Part shown: one piece after another, positions 42,994 through 54,312 of the stretch
Position numbering within the stretch: the stretch's first letter is position 1
Layout: each line of letters opens with the position of its first letter
Assembly (NCBI GenBank): GCA_964019695.1
Contig: OZ026516.1
Span: forward strand, 99,324,368 to 99,388,367
Source of the DNA: Loripinus fragilis
Taxonomy: Eukaryota > Mollusca > Bivalvia > Lucinida > Lucinidae
Direction of reading: 5' to 3'
DNA length: 64,000 nt
Position numbers and translations under genes: made by a program
Notes under the pieces: model-generated
Database searches by the model: none
The model's input: only the letters and a program-made list of their open reading frames with translations
Told to the model about the DNA's origin: nothing

Positions 42994-43195
42994 TGAGCGC
43001 AGTGGCTCAGTGGTAGAGATCTTGACTCGAGACCGAGGGCCACTGGTTCAAGACTCACCGGCTTCATTGTGTCGTGTCCTTGAGAAAGAACATTAATCCT
43101 AGCTTAGTACTGGTTCAACCCAGGAAGACCTGTCCCTTTATAACTGAAAGATTGTTAATGGGATGTAAAGAATCAAATCAAACAAACAAACAAAC
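42994..43195 (+). mobile_element. Second tRNA-derived SINE, adjacent and same orientation
   Basis: Box A TGGCTCAGTGG is near 43003, with a degraded box B GGTTCAAGACTC. The same body and tail follow. It begins right after the ACAAATGTAG that closes the first SINE, and is followed by TTACACGAATGT, a variant of the same target. It is more diverged than its neighbour, so it is probably the earlier insertion. Confidence 0.85.
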
Positions 43196-43242
43196 TTACA
43201 CGAATGTTTCAAAACCATGAGCTGGTGAGAACTCTATAAATA

Positions 43243-43789
43243 TACTGAGGGAAAAAAGTTAAGCAATATACTTTTGGGATTAATGGGATTTTTAATTTCA
43301 TAATATCAAAATTATATGTTGCCAAACTTTTACAAGTACGATGAAATTAACCGGTTGGCATTTCACATAATGTAAAGTCTGATTTAAGTCCCCTTGCTAA
43401 AGCAGCTTCTCTGGCAATTACACGAATATTTTTATGCTAACGGTTTCATTTTCCATCAAATGTTTAGATCTAAAAGCCAAAAAGTGAAAACCAGTATAAA
43501 ACTGAAAGTTTTGGTCACCATTTTCGTACATTTTTTAGTTGAAAATCGTATTTTTTCAAATTACCTCCCTTCAATTGAATAGCGTTTGAAACTAAAATGC
43601 TCAGCAGATCAAATCCTCGCTATGAAATCGTAATTTGTTTGTTTTGACCTCTTGAGGGTAGCCACTAGTTCATTTTCAAACAATTGACATGTTTGTGCAC
43701 TTGCTTATAAATTAGATCTAATGCTACAAAGATAGCCAATGGAAAACCCATAATTTATAACTAATTGCTTAACTTTTTTTCCCTCAGTA
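43243..43789. mobile_element. 547-bp miniature element with TA duplication
   Basis: The ends are TACTGAGGGAAAAAAGTTAA and TTAACTTTTTTTCCCTCAGT, complementary over about 25 bp with one length difference, and TA lies outside each. The interior is AT-rich and noncoding; the 62-aa frame inside has no recognisable domain. The structure fits a Tc1/mariner-type nonautonomous element. Confidence 0.82.
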
Positions 43790-44164
43790 TAGTTATTTAT
43801 ACTGGAAATAACCTTACATGTATATCATATGGTAGATAAACTATATGTTCAAGAACTGTTCTTTAATGATAGTTTTGAATCCTATCATGGATGGGAGGGG
43901 ACAAAATGAATAATTATCAAAACATAGGCATGTATTTATATCATACTTGTTGCCATAGCACCAGAATATTTTGGCAGAGAATAGTATTGTATAGATCATG
44001 CATTCCATAAAGAAAGATACATAATTTCTATATATTTAACAAATTTAAGCTGAATAGATTTTCCAATTCTTATCATTTGGATGAGTCTGTCTTAAAGTTT
44101 AGGGGCTGCTTGAGGATATGTATGATTCATTTGAATTCAAAGCGAAGTAGAACATTATTTAAGA

Positions 44165-44231
44165 TAGGAGCGAAGACCCTTATCAGAGGTTGTGGGGAAT
44201 GCACAACATCTGATCAGGGTCTGCTTTGTTT
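44165..44231. repeat. Hairpin module, degenerate
   Basis: GAAGACCCTTATCAGAGGTTG and CATCTGATCAGGGTCTGC pair over the outer part, with TTTGTTTG at the end. It resembles the modules at 27478 and 35606. Confidence 0.5.
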
Positions 44232-44354
44232 GTCTACTCTATGTCCCTTAAAAAGGAGCTAAGCTTAAATAAGTTAATAATCTTGTGTAATATTACTTTT
44301 TATGTTAACACTATTTTTTACTTATAATCTTAGTCTGTCATAATTTACTTTCAG

Positions 44355-44700
44355 ATATTATTCAGAGATGTTCACTATACAGAGATGGAAAGGATGGAGC
44401 GACTACAACTGCAAGTCCCAGAGGCCCAAGATGCAAAATAACACATTATTATCACATGATGAACTCTAAAAGTTGAAGGTTACACTTTATAGAATGGTGA
44501 CTTTTTGAATTTTCTCCAAAAGTCTTAGTCTTTCATGATGTTATCATTGTGTGTGTGTGTGGGGGGGGGGGGGTTGCGTAGCATTTGAAGAAGTCGCCAT
44601 TAAATGAAGTGTTGCATTCAAACAAGTCTCTGTTAGATACAATGTACTGTGTAGCATGGGTTGTATTAGACAAAGCTCAATAAACAGCAGGATCTAATTA
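44355..44700 (+). other. Candidate terminal exon with polyadenylation signal
   Basis: The acceptor AATTTACTTTCAG precedes 44355. In frame 1 the exon reads ILFRDVHYTEMERMERLQLQ followed by eight residues and TAA at 44439-44441. In the phase matching a one-base carry-over from 39686 it runs 39 codons to TGA at 44474. AATAAA lies at 44679-44684. A (GT)n-then-G run occurs at about 44549-44572. The signals look like the end of a plus-strand transcript, coding or not. I recognise no protein family. Confidence 0.4.
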
Positions 44701-46080
44701 ATAACTTCGTGTTTTTAATGTTTAAACATGATCAATACAGAATTCTCTCGCTAACTCGAATCCTTCAAACTCAAACTACCCTCTTAAGTCAAAGTAAATT
44801 GTAGGATGAATTCATATTTAACAGACTTTGTTCACAATTATTTTCTATCCCAAACTATACTGACTTGGATGTACTTAGAAGGACTGTCTCAGTGAGACTG
44901 TTCTTGTTTGTGCGTGCATGTACATGTACTTTATACAACACATAATTGTATATTCCAACAGCTTGTCTCCATAAGACAGTTCTTGGGTGTACAGCATATA
45001 CTTGGATATGTAATAGCGAAAACAATCTTGATTAGCTTATACACTGTAATATCCTTTTACAGATCCACTTTTTTAATTCAAGCTACAAATAAAGCAATGT
45101 TAAAAGTTTGGTCCTAGGGACTTTGATTTATCGAGAGGTAACTGTATATAAACTTGCTACGTACCACAAACTGTCCAGACTATGTATGGTCGACCATTGG
45201 TTAGAAATTAGAGGATGTTGGTAAACAACCCTAAATGGGCATCTAAACACTGTTGCCATGGTAAATCCTTTCATTTGTTAAAGTCTGTAGTTTTTAGCTG
45301 TCCTGCTCACAGTGTGCTCAATGTGAGCTTTTAAGAAATGATTTCCCTCTGCACAAAATGTCATCATAAAAGGTTCTGGTTTGCTATGGCAACATAAAAG
45401 ATGTACTCAAATATCTTCTATGAAAACCAACAACTACTGGCTGTATTTGAGAATAACTCAATTCTTATTGTGTCTCTAAGTCTAACACTTTAGATTACAA
45501 ACTTGACCAGGTTGTGCAAGTGAGGTTATATGATAGACACTGAAACGATATTTAAGCTTCTCTTTGGGTCAACTATCACATTTAGTGTGAACTGATTCAT
45601 AGGCGAGCATATAGTATACCAAAGATTCTGTCATCCTTCTTTCAACATTTTGAAACACTGGGCGCACTCAATTCATATGTCACATTGAGATTCATAGGAT
45701 GGAGCGAGAAAAGCTGGTTTAATGGTACTGATTACACAATCGAGTTTGCTGCAGGGCTAAAATATGGCAAAACCTTTCAAGAATAGTTTTCTCTGGAACC
45801 AAAAGCCTATGATTTTTCTCTTTTCAAGATTTTATATTGGCTGCCCATTTGCTGTCAAACTTGTAGTTGTGCATATATGCCTTGCCTGACGATGCTCTTG
45901 TTGTCCTTTGAAATCTTCATGCATGTCCCTGCACTCCATTCCAACATAGTTCCAATAGAGTACAGCAAGGAGCTATAATTTTAATCCCATGAACAATGCC
46001 AAGTAAATGGTAGTCCAATAACAGTAAATGGTAGTCTTTTATAACCGAAACTGCATTCCATTACACCTTCCTTAACCATA
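44701..46080. other. Unassigned sequence with a repeat-like start near 45300
   Basis: No gene is recognisable. GCTCACAGTGTGCTCAATGTG near 45305 recalls the opening of the 11464 and 40490 repeats, but the following text is too diverged to delimit. Confidence 0.4.
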
Positions 46081-46084
46081 GGCT

Positions 46085-46560
46085 CAATATGAAATTTTGT
46101 GACCCTTTCATGTCCGTCATCTGTCAGTCAACAATTTGCTTTAAATAACATCCCCTAAACTACGAAGTGTCACAGGAATGTTCATTGGATAGTTTTTAGA
46201 TCCTATTGTGATCATTGGATGTCAGTCGTCCATCATGCGTCGTCAACAATTGCTTCAAAGGGCATCTCCTAAACTGCTGATTGGATTTTGACCAAAAAGT
46301 AAATCAGTATGATCAGAAAATACCACAATCACACACTGCAGACCAACCCTCGGCACTGTTACAGGAATGATCCTTTTATGGCCCTCTTCAATAATTATTC
46401 ACAATGGTTCCTGTCCGTCGTATATCTAGATCAGATGGGCTAAGAATATATTTGGGAGATGAAAATTAAAAATCTTCTTGTCTGAAACCACAATGCCTAT
46501 AGCCTGATATTTGGATTACCCAAGTTTGTTCAAATTGTAAGCCCCCTATTCAGGGTACAA
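46085..46560 (+). repeat. Diverged copies of the 11.5/40.5-kb repeat family
   Basis: AGGCTCAATATGAAATTTTG and GATCATTGGATGTCAGTCG are two starts of the family. CTTCTTGTCTGAAACCACAA near 46472 is its unit marker. A copy of the GATCAGAAAATACCACAATC repeat is embedded at about 46310-46360. Confidence 0.55.
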
Positions 46561-46599
46561 TAGGTTTGCTCATTGTTGTCCCTCTGCCCGTCAGTTAGG

Positions 46600-47090
46600 C
46601 TTTCCTGTATGAGCAATATCTCCAATATAATTTGAGATATGCATCTCGAATTTAGTGTGTGGATGCATCTTAGAATAACTGAGTATCTCGTACCATTTTG
46701 GGGTCACTGTGACCTTGACTTGACCCAATTTCTAGAATAATCGTGTCTGGACATATCGTCTACATTATTGGAGGTGGGAATCCGGAATTTGGTGTATGGG
46801 TGCATCTTGGGATGGCAATGTGTCACACACCATATTTGGGTCACTGTGACCTTGACCTGTGACCTCATATCTAGAATAACCGTGTTTATAGCATATATCC
46901 TACATTATTTGAGGTAGGAATCCAAAATTTGATGTGTGGATGCATCTTGGGATGACAGAGTGTCGAGTACCATTTTGGGGTCAATGTTGACCTTGACCTC
47001 TGACCTCCTTTCTAAAATAATTGTGTCCGTAGCATATCTTCTACACTTTTTGAGTTTTGAATCCCAAATTCGGTGTGTGTATGCATCTTG
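46600..47090 (+). repeat. Tandem repeat, about 137-141 bp period, with nuclear-receptor-like motifs
   Basis: Units share GGTGTGTGGATGCATCTTGG, CCATTTTGGGGTCACTGTGA and TAGAATAACCGTGTC. TGACCTTGA occurs at 46710, 46847 and 46988, and in the latter two is followed by a second and third half-site. TGACCTTGA is the complement of TCAAGGTCA, the extended half-site bound by ERR/NR5A-type receptors. The units continue directly into the CTCCTGAACCA array. Confidence 0.72.
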
Positions 47091-47815
47091 GATTGTTCCT
47101 CATTATGCCCTATACCAAAATTGTACCAATCGTTCTGCTCAGCTGAACAAAAGGACCTTCAGAACTCTAGATAAGAATTATCTTTAAAACGACATCTCCT
47201 GAACCACTGGTTCAAATTCAAAATAATTTCACAGAATTGTTCCTCATGATGGCTTCTACCAAAATTGCACAAATGGTTCCACTTGGCCAAATAAAGGGGT
47301 CACCAGAGCTCTAGATAAAATGTCTTTAAACGACATTTGAACCACTGGTCCAAATACAAAATAATATCACAGAATTGTTCCTGATAATGCCCTCTAACAA
47401 AAATTGCATAAACGGTTCTCTACGCTGAACAAAAGGGCCTCCCATCTCAAGATATGAAATGTCTTTAAATAACATCCCCTGATCCGCTGGTCCAAATTCA
47501 AAATAATTTCACAGAATTGTCCCTAAAATGTCCTCTATCAAAGTTGCATAAATGGTTCTGCTCCACTGAACGAAGGGGTCACCAGAGCTCCCGATGAGAA
47601 GTGACTATTAACAACATCTTCTCCTGAACCACTGGTCCAAATTCAAAATTATATCACAGAAATGTTACTCATGATGCCCTCTACCAAATTTGTTCAGAAC
47701 ATTCAGCTTGGCTGAACAACATGGCTATAAGAGCTAAAATCTTTAAATCACAGACCAATACATCATGTGCCAAGATTCAGGTGAGCGATTCAGAGCCCTA
47801 AAGCTCTCTTGTATA
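47091..47815 (+). repeat. Tandem array of the roughly 135-bp unit, with element end
   Basis: About five units with CTCCTGAACCACTGG, AATAATTTCACAGAATTGTT, CTCTACCAAAATTGCAC and AGAGCTCTAGATAAGAA. The array closes with ATTCAGGTGAGCGATTCAGA and CTCTCTTGTA, the same terminus as at 40489 and 41866. Confidence 0.72.
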
Positions 47816-48621
47816 TATGAGGATTATAATTTTAAGCTATATTGGCTTTTTGTGTATGGAACTTCACATTTCCCCTAAACTATTATACTTGACAACTTTT
47901 ATTTAAGTACCAAATGTAAAGTTGACCTTTCAACCAAGGCAGCTCACTTTGGACTGTCACATACACTGAAACGAAGTTCTAAGTGGCCACTTTTTAATTG
48001 CATTTTTTTCTGAATTAGCGCTAATGTTATTGAAATGAATTTTGCCCGAATATGTGCATTGAATGGACTCATGTGGTGCTTCGAAAGAGTTTTCTATCAC
48101 TTCACAATTTTGGGGTTCAAAAATGCAAAATTCAAATATTTGAAGAAAATAGCGGGTTTGAGTGCATTGTTTTCGAATTGAAGTATGAGTGATTTAAAAC
48201 CCGTCTAGCCAACTTGAAAAAATACACCAAACCTCTGAATTTTAGCCTATTAACGATTTTTTATGATTTTTTTTTAAAAAGCTCATTTTCCACATTTTCC
48301 TATAATTTCCAAAATAATCAACTGCACATACTAATATTATTGTATGCGTTTTATTTTATGTAAACATATTAGACCAAATACAATACAGCTTGATCAGTCC
48401 ATCTTTTACAGTTATTCTTTCAAGACGGTTTTATCATGAAATTTCAAAGGTCATTTAAATGGTATATGCCAAAGATGAATTTGATTTTCTAAATAAAACA
48501 GGGCTGCCTATTCATAGTAAATAATTGCTGAAAACTTCAATGCCATGTCACAGATAATAAAGTGTACAGAGCTATGCAAAGTTGATATGCAAAATGCATA
48601 TTTAAAGCTAAAACTCTTTGA
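47816..48621. other. Unassigned AT-rich sequence
   Basis: No gene, hairpin or repeat boundary is recognisable. Confidence 0.45.
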
Positions 48622-48625
48622 TTAA

Positions 48626-48992
48626 AGCTGCATACTCTGTAACTATGAACATTTTTCGAAAAATTTTATTTTATTTTTAAAGCATTTGTAAAAGTAGAAT
48701 TAAGCTATGTTTTCACAATAAAAATGTTCAGTACAGCTGAAAACTGCATGGAAAAGTGAGTTATCTTATCAAATAGGTGTATTTTTCTCTTGTTGGTAAT
48801 TATTTGCGTCCCTCCAATAATTCTAGACCGTTGAATTTTAACATAAATGCAGTTGTTTTGATAGTAATAACTTGTTAAGATTTACGAAAATGGTAAATTG
48901 TTTACATGAATTTGAGTAATTTTACTGTGTTCTTGAAAAATAAAAACATTATTTTTAAAATTAGAAGATCAAAAATACCGGACTATGCAGCT
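48626..48992. mobile_element. TTAA-flanked miniature element (family M2), copy 2
   Basis: It is colinear with 11023-11388: AGCTGCATACTCTGTAAC at the left and GACTATGCAGCT at the right, with TTAA on both sides (48622-48625, 48993-48996). The length matches to within a few bases of copy 1. Confidence 0.82.
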
Positions 48993-48996
48993 TTAA

Positions 48997-50560
48997 GCTG
49001 CTGATCTTATATCACAGCTCTTTCTTAACAGCTTGAAATTAATTAAAATATAAATGGATAACATATCTGAGGAATATTTTATACCACAGTAAAAAGTGGG
49101 ACATTTTGAAATGAAGGTACCTTTACTTGACTTCGTCTGTGCAAGATCTACCAGTCATTTTGAAATGGCATAATTTTCAGAGTCTTGGAAAAGCCTTGAA
49201 CAGGCGCAAGAAATGTGTAGGTGGCCACTTTATTACTTCTGTTCAGTGTACATATCTAAACATCTTTTCTCAGAAACTACTCGGCTGATTGAACTCAAAT
49301 TTTATATGGAGTATGCGTTAGATAAAACAATATATTACATTTGTTTCTGGTAACTTTACCAAAATGGGCACCATGCCCATATATTGTAAAAAAAAAAATT
49401 TTAAATTTTCTTCTCTTGAACCAAAAGGCAAATTATGCTTGGTATGTAGCATAAGGTCGTTTTGGTATGTAGCATTGGGGATGTGAGGCTTGTAAGCCAT
49501 ACAAAATATTTTCAAATAATAAGCCTAGGTTGACCAAGACGTAGTTAAACATTATTAAGGAGATCTTGTGACTCAATATCAGGTGAGCACTTCAGGTCCT
49601 CTAGTTATGAAACTAATAGGCCTTGGAATATTGCTTCATCATTTTCGTTCATTTCTCTGGAAAGAATGGTGTGTAAGAAAATACTCAGACCCCATTTGAT
49701 GCAATGAGAAGTAACCAATTATAAGATATATACTCCAATTATGATCAACATTTGTAAAAATAGCAAATGTCTATGCTTTACTTATGGGCATGTCACTAAA
49801 GTAAAAAATCATGTTTATTACCAAAAAGTCATTTTTTTCTTTCCAAATACAAATCTAGATAGCTTAACTTGGACGCACGGAAATAGGTAGTGCCTATTTA
49901 ATTCATATTATCCAAGTATTTACTGATTTAGTCAATATTCTTTTATTTGGAGGTGACCCCTATTTTTGCCTTAAAGGGTCGGGTTTCGGTCATCAAAGAT
50001 GATTCTGAGTTATTGTTTGTTTGGAATCATGGTGAAATCATCGAGGCATGTTGTCTGTGAATTTCACAAAAACTGATTCTGTAGAACTCAATCTATACTC
50101 AGAAAAGTGAAAGGAACCCAAGACATTGTTTGTGTAGCTTCTCGACGACGTGGTCGAAACATGACGTCATTAAAGTTATGATGGCGTCACAGTTTTCATA
50201 TATTTTGAAATCTATCTTAAGAGTCTTAATATATTATTGATTATCTAAGCCGAATATCACGAGGATATACCAAGGAACAAATACAGCAGAGCAAAAAGTT
50301 ACGAAATTATTGATGGGCCCTCGTGGATTTCAACTACACACTTGTATGGCTCAACGGAATATTGCTCGACGGAGAACAAGGGGACCCTAGTTCGAGACTC
50401 TGCTAAATTAATTCTGTTTCCTTGAGCAATGTATCTTATTCTCTGCTTAGTACTGGTTCAAATAATGGTAAGTGGGACATAAAGCGTTTACTCAAATAAA
50501 CCGAACGTAAAACTAAGAAAGCGTCCCGACATGACAAAAATGACTGAGGTTTAAATGCAT
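48997..50560. other. Mostly unassigned; diverged repeat and SINE traces
   Basis: ATATCAGGTGAGCACTTCAGG near 49577 resembles the terminus of the 40.5-kb family, so the preceding roughly 300 bp may be an old copy. At 50345-50515, GTATGGCTCAACGGAATA, TAGTTCGAGACTCTGC, CCTTGAGCAATG and TTAGTACTGGTTCAAA are in SINE order, indicating a heavily diverged SINE copy. Confidence 0.5.
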
Positions 50561-50564
50561 GCAT

Positions 50565-50748
50565 ACTCAGCTATTCAGTGGGGCTAAAGGCGTAAATCTC
50601 GGCCTAAGTATTCATCTACGCCCCTTCTTTGTAGGTGCGTGCATCGAAGGCTCTGATGAGACTGCATGGATGTGCAGGCTCGTCTAAGCCTTGGTTGTTT
50701 GCAGATGTGATAAGTACCAAACTTGATATCGTGCACTGGCCAAATTAA
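50565..50748. repeat. Dispersed repeat with central hairpin, copy 3
   Basis: It shares CAGCTATTCAGTGGG, TTCATCTACGCCCCTTCTTT, the hairpin GAAGGCTCTGATGAGACTGC with GCAGGCTCGTCTAAGCCTT, and a TGCACTGGCC end with the copies at 7800, 27950 and 62690. Confidence 0.65.
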
Positions 50749-50816
50749 GAACAAAGCTCACAACAGAGCACGTATCTTGATTGATCACGTATCAGGCAAA
50801 GGGTACATGTTGACAT

Positions 50817-50886
50817 GTGCGCCCATCGAAGACTCAGATCAGCCTGCGCATCCGCGCAGTCTGATCAGAGTCTTCGATGGGCGCAC
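50817..50886. repeat. Long near-perfect hairpin, about 33-bp arms
   Basis: GTGCGCCCATCGAAGACTC plus AGATCAGCCTGCGC pairs with GCGCAGTCTGATCAG plus AGTCTTCGATGGGCGCAC with two or three mismatches and a loop of about 4 nt. The inner part, AGATCAGNCTGCGC, is shared with the dispersed modules; the outer part (CGCCCATCGAAGACTC) is unique to this copy. It is the longest stem in the window. Confidence 0.82.
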
Positions 50887-51659
50887 CATAGACAGCCAAG
50901 CGTCAAATGTTTCTTCAGACGGAAACTAAGACTCTGATCAGACTGTGTGGATGTTCAGACTGATTTGAATTTTTGCTGTACGCACATGCCAACATTTTAA
51001 CTTATGCTGAGTTAAATTGGCACAATTGTGCGCCCCCAATGGTAAGCAAAGGCAACTATAGTAAAAACTCCTGGTAATATACTACTTATTGCGTCTCCTC
51101 CCAATCCGTAAAAATAGCAAGCATATGTAGAACATATAACATCTCTTAGGGAGTCGTTTCCATAATGAGAATGTAGAAAGTAAGCTTCTGTAACTGAGAA
51201 CATATCGTAACTGAGAACATATCGTTGAACTCACCCATACACTATAGATATTTTTATTCCTTTAAACATGTTAAATGTTCAAGCATATACTTCTTACTCG
51301 TCTTTTCAATTGATTTGGGGAGACTAATTGTTCAGCGCAACGCTGTTTTGTTGACAATAATTAAAAATCTATAAAGTTGAGGCCAATTTATTCAATTCTA
51401 TAACCGTGTAAGAAATAGATATTGATTGTCCACAAGCCTGTTGAATTTAATAATACTGTAGGCTATCAACATTAATATATGTTTAATGCTGAATAAAATA
51501 TATTGTATTGTACATTGTTTTTATCAGGACATATTCAAACACCCAGCTTCTTTGAATGAGATGTGTGCACTTTTTCCGTGCACTTTGTCCGTTCTACTGG
51601 TGGCTATATATTGAGCATAGATCATTAATGTCATTATGGGGCAGTGTATGACAAAATCA

Positions 51660-53480
51660 AAAGTCCAGCCAAATCTCAGCTCAACATTGGCATCATCACC
51701 CCTTCAACAATGGTACAATTGATTCATCACAACAACCAGGTGAGTGTCTTAGTACTACAGTATCACTATCTCAACAAACAGCATTGCCAAACTCTTGAAG
51801 GACCTAAATCCTTATAATGCAGTAGGACCCGATCAGATAAAGCCGCTGGTTCTCTAAAGGATCCGTGATGTGATAGCTCCTATTCTTCAGGTAATTTTTC
51901 AAAGGTCCCTAAACACAGGTAGAGTACCGAAGGACTGGAGCTTAGCCTTTGTATGTCCCCTTTTCAAAAAAGGAGATATCAGTCTTGCATCAAACTACAG
52001 GCCTATTTCATTAACCAGTTTTCTATGCAAAGTGCTTGAGCATATTGTTACTACAAATGTAGTCTCCCACATGGACATACGATCTCCAGCACGGCTTTCA
52101 TAATAAACGATCTTGCGAAACACAACTGGTCACACTCATAGAAGACTTGATGCGGAACTCTATAGCAGGTAATCAAACTGACCTTGTCTTACTCGACTTT
52201 TCGAAGGCGTTTGATAAGGTTAGCCACCAGAAATTACTGCTCAAACTCCACAGATATGGTATTTAGAGGCCCCACCCTAAAATGGATCAAGGCATTTGTA
52301 TCTGAACGGACCCAGACTGTTGTTATTGATAATAAAAAGTCCGCCACCGTACCAGTCACATCTAGGGCCTCACAAGACTCTGTCCTCGGTCCCATTCTCT
52401 TTCTCATTTACATAAATGACCTCTCTGATAAAACAAGGTCCAAGGTACGGTTGTTTGCGGATGACACAGCCATTTACTTGGCAACCTTCAGCTTAGAAGA
52501 TACTCATATTCTGCAGCAGGACCTCGATCACCCCCATCAATGGGAGCTGGACTGGGATATGGAGTTCAATCCAAGTAAATGTGTAGTAATACATATTGCA
52601 AGATCTAGAACTCCAGTTCCAAGCCAGTACCTGCTGCATGGCCAAGTACTAGAATCTGTTGCAGGCTCCAAGTAACTGGGCGTAGAAATCAGCAACAACC
52701 TATCTTTCAACAGCCACAGTGCTGAATATTCAGAATGTAGCTCCCTCTGCAAATCGGTCCCTTGGCTTCCTCAAGAGAAACATAAGGTCGAAAAATCCAG
52801 AATTAATGAAAATGGCATACAACTCTTTTGTTCGCTCATTAGTGGAGTATTCATATCATCAGTCTGGAACCCCTACACCAAAATTAATATTGCCAGGCTT
52901 GAAATGGGTCAATGTAGAGCGGCCCGCTGGACTCTTAGTGAATACTCCCCTTGTGCAAGTGTGACACAGATGCTCCAATTCCTGGGCTGGCGGTCTCTTG
53001 AGCAGAGAAGGTCCGACTCCCGACTTTGCATATTTTACAAGATCATATATGGCCTTGTATTCATTGACATGCCTTCATATTTTGTTCACCCATTGAGAAC
53101 TCTCAGGATTTCACACACCCTTGGCTTCCGTCAAATTCAAACCACTGTATATTACTACATATACTCATTTTATCCCCCTCAATCGTGCAATAGAACTGGC
53201 TGCCAGCACACATAGCACTTCTGCCCACCTTTGATACCTTTAAGAGGATAGTGTGCACTGTCAGTCACCCAATGCCATAAATGTCAGTGTACTGTTTTTC
53301 AACTTTTAAGCCTATCAGTGTCAGCCTGTTTCTGACTTCTATAATCTTTAATTCCACTCCAACTAACAAATCTTATGGGGACTTTTTTGTATTTTTAACA
53401 CTAACACCGCACTGACGCGCACCTGCTCGTTATCTCCGAGAGGGGTTGATGCAGTAGAGATAGATAGAACACAGTCGTCA
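51660..53480 (+). pseudogene. LINE reverse transcriptase relic, 5' truncated
   Basis: It is a non-LTR retrotransposon reverse transcriptase of the jockey/CR1-like type. In order: PDQIKPL near 51828, an in-frame TAA at 51855, NYRPISLTS near 51990, the motif A segment LLDFSKAFDKV near 52190, VLGPILFLIYINDL near 52384, the catalytic FADD at 52454-52465, and an AAYNS/FLGWRSLEQRR-type C-terminal part to about 53070. At least three frameshifts separate these parts. No endonuclease domain is visible upstream, so the copy is 5' truncated. The probable 3' end lies near 53480. It is not functional. Confidence 0.88.
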
Positions 53481-53997
53481 TGTTGGGGACACCGATTCGT
53501 TTTTGTATCCTGACATTTTTCTACTGAACTTTGTACAATTTGATTCACGATACCTTGACTCAAACCTTTAAACCTTTAGATGGATTTTCCCATTATATTG
53601 CATATATATATAGGGTAGCTACTTCTTCATGTTCTTAGACAAATATGGAATTAAGCGATATAAGTGATGCATTTTCCAACCACCCTGAGTGATGCAAAGG
53701 ATAGCGTGGAGGGCTCCCATTCATACTTGAATTCAACTTGGGCTGGTATAGTCTTCGAGTCCTGGTATGTGTTTTGTTATTTCATTGGTATCTTGAACTC
53801 CCCAATGAATTTAGTGCTAAATCATGCTTTCACTGTGCAAACGTCTCTTGATTGTAGAAAATGTGTGATAGGAAGGCTATTCAATCGCAAGCCAGACAAA
53901 TTCCTGACACGGACCCTATATAGGATCCATGTCGCTGTACATGGTATTAAAGTATGCAAAGAAGAGCCCATAAATTGATCACAATCTGCAACATTAT

Positions 53998-54000
<3 letters not shown>
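53481..54000 (+). other. Unassigned; 104-aa frame of unknown origin
   Basis: A frame at 53664-53978 ends with KPDKFLTRTLYRIHVAVHGI and a few more residues. I do not recognise it, and no splice signals support it. It could be part of another retroelement. A TATATATATAGGG string is at about 53603. Confidence 0.3.

Positions 54001-54031
<31 letters not shown>
54001..54031. repeat. (GA)n microsatellite
   Basis: About 15 uninterrupted GA dinucleotides. On the other strand they give the serine-leucine run at the end of a spurious frame. Confidence 0.95.
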
Positions 54032-54032
<1 letters not shown>

Positions 54033-54209
54033 CGCCAAGCTGTGCAGCATTATAACCACAGCGTTATCGCGCATCACAGCTGAGTCGAAGAAGGAAATTC
54101 TAGCGTCTCGGAAGCCATGGGCAAGCGTGAAGCATATATAAATGGTGACCCTAAAACACACATCAAATAAAACAACACTATAACAAACCACATATAATAA
54201 AAAGATTTC

Positions 54210-54312
54210 AGTTTGGGTTTCAAACCACTATCTCCTTGATACTCTCAAAAAGTATGTTTACAAACGACGTGTATGTGCCCCCTACCGACTAAGCCATGAA
54301 GCCGTTGTGATA
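54210..54312 (-). repeat. tRNA-like SINE head or tRNA pseudogene, minus strand
   Basis: On the minus strand ATGGCTTAGTCGGTAGGGGG is box A-like and GTGGTTTGAAACCC is box B-like, about 55-60 nt apart, wider than in a normal tRNA. It is likely a degraded SINE head; the downstream body is not recognisable. Confidence 0.4.

Noticed and set aside
37567..47815. CRISPR-like array
   Set aside because: Repeats are 130-170 bp, diverged and contiguous without unique spacers, and the sequence is eukaryotic.
53664..53978. 104-aa host gene
   Set aside because: There are no splice signals, recognised domain or supportive context; it is adjacent to a LINE relic. It was left as unassigned.
54001..54191. 65-aa frame ending in a serine-leucine run
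   Set aside because: The run is the antisense of the (GA)n microsatellite.
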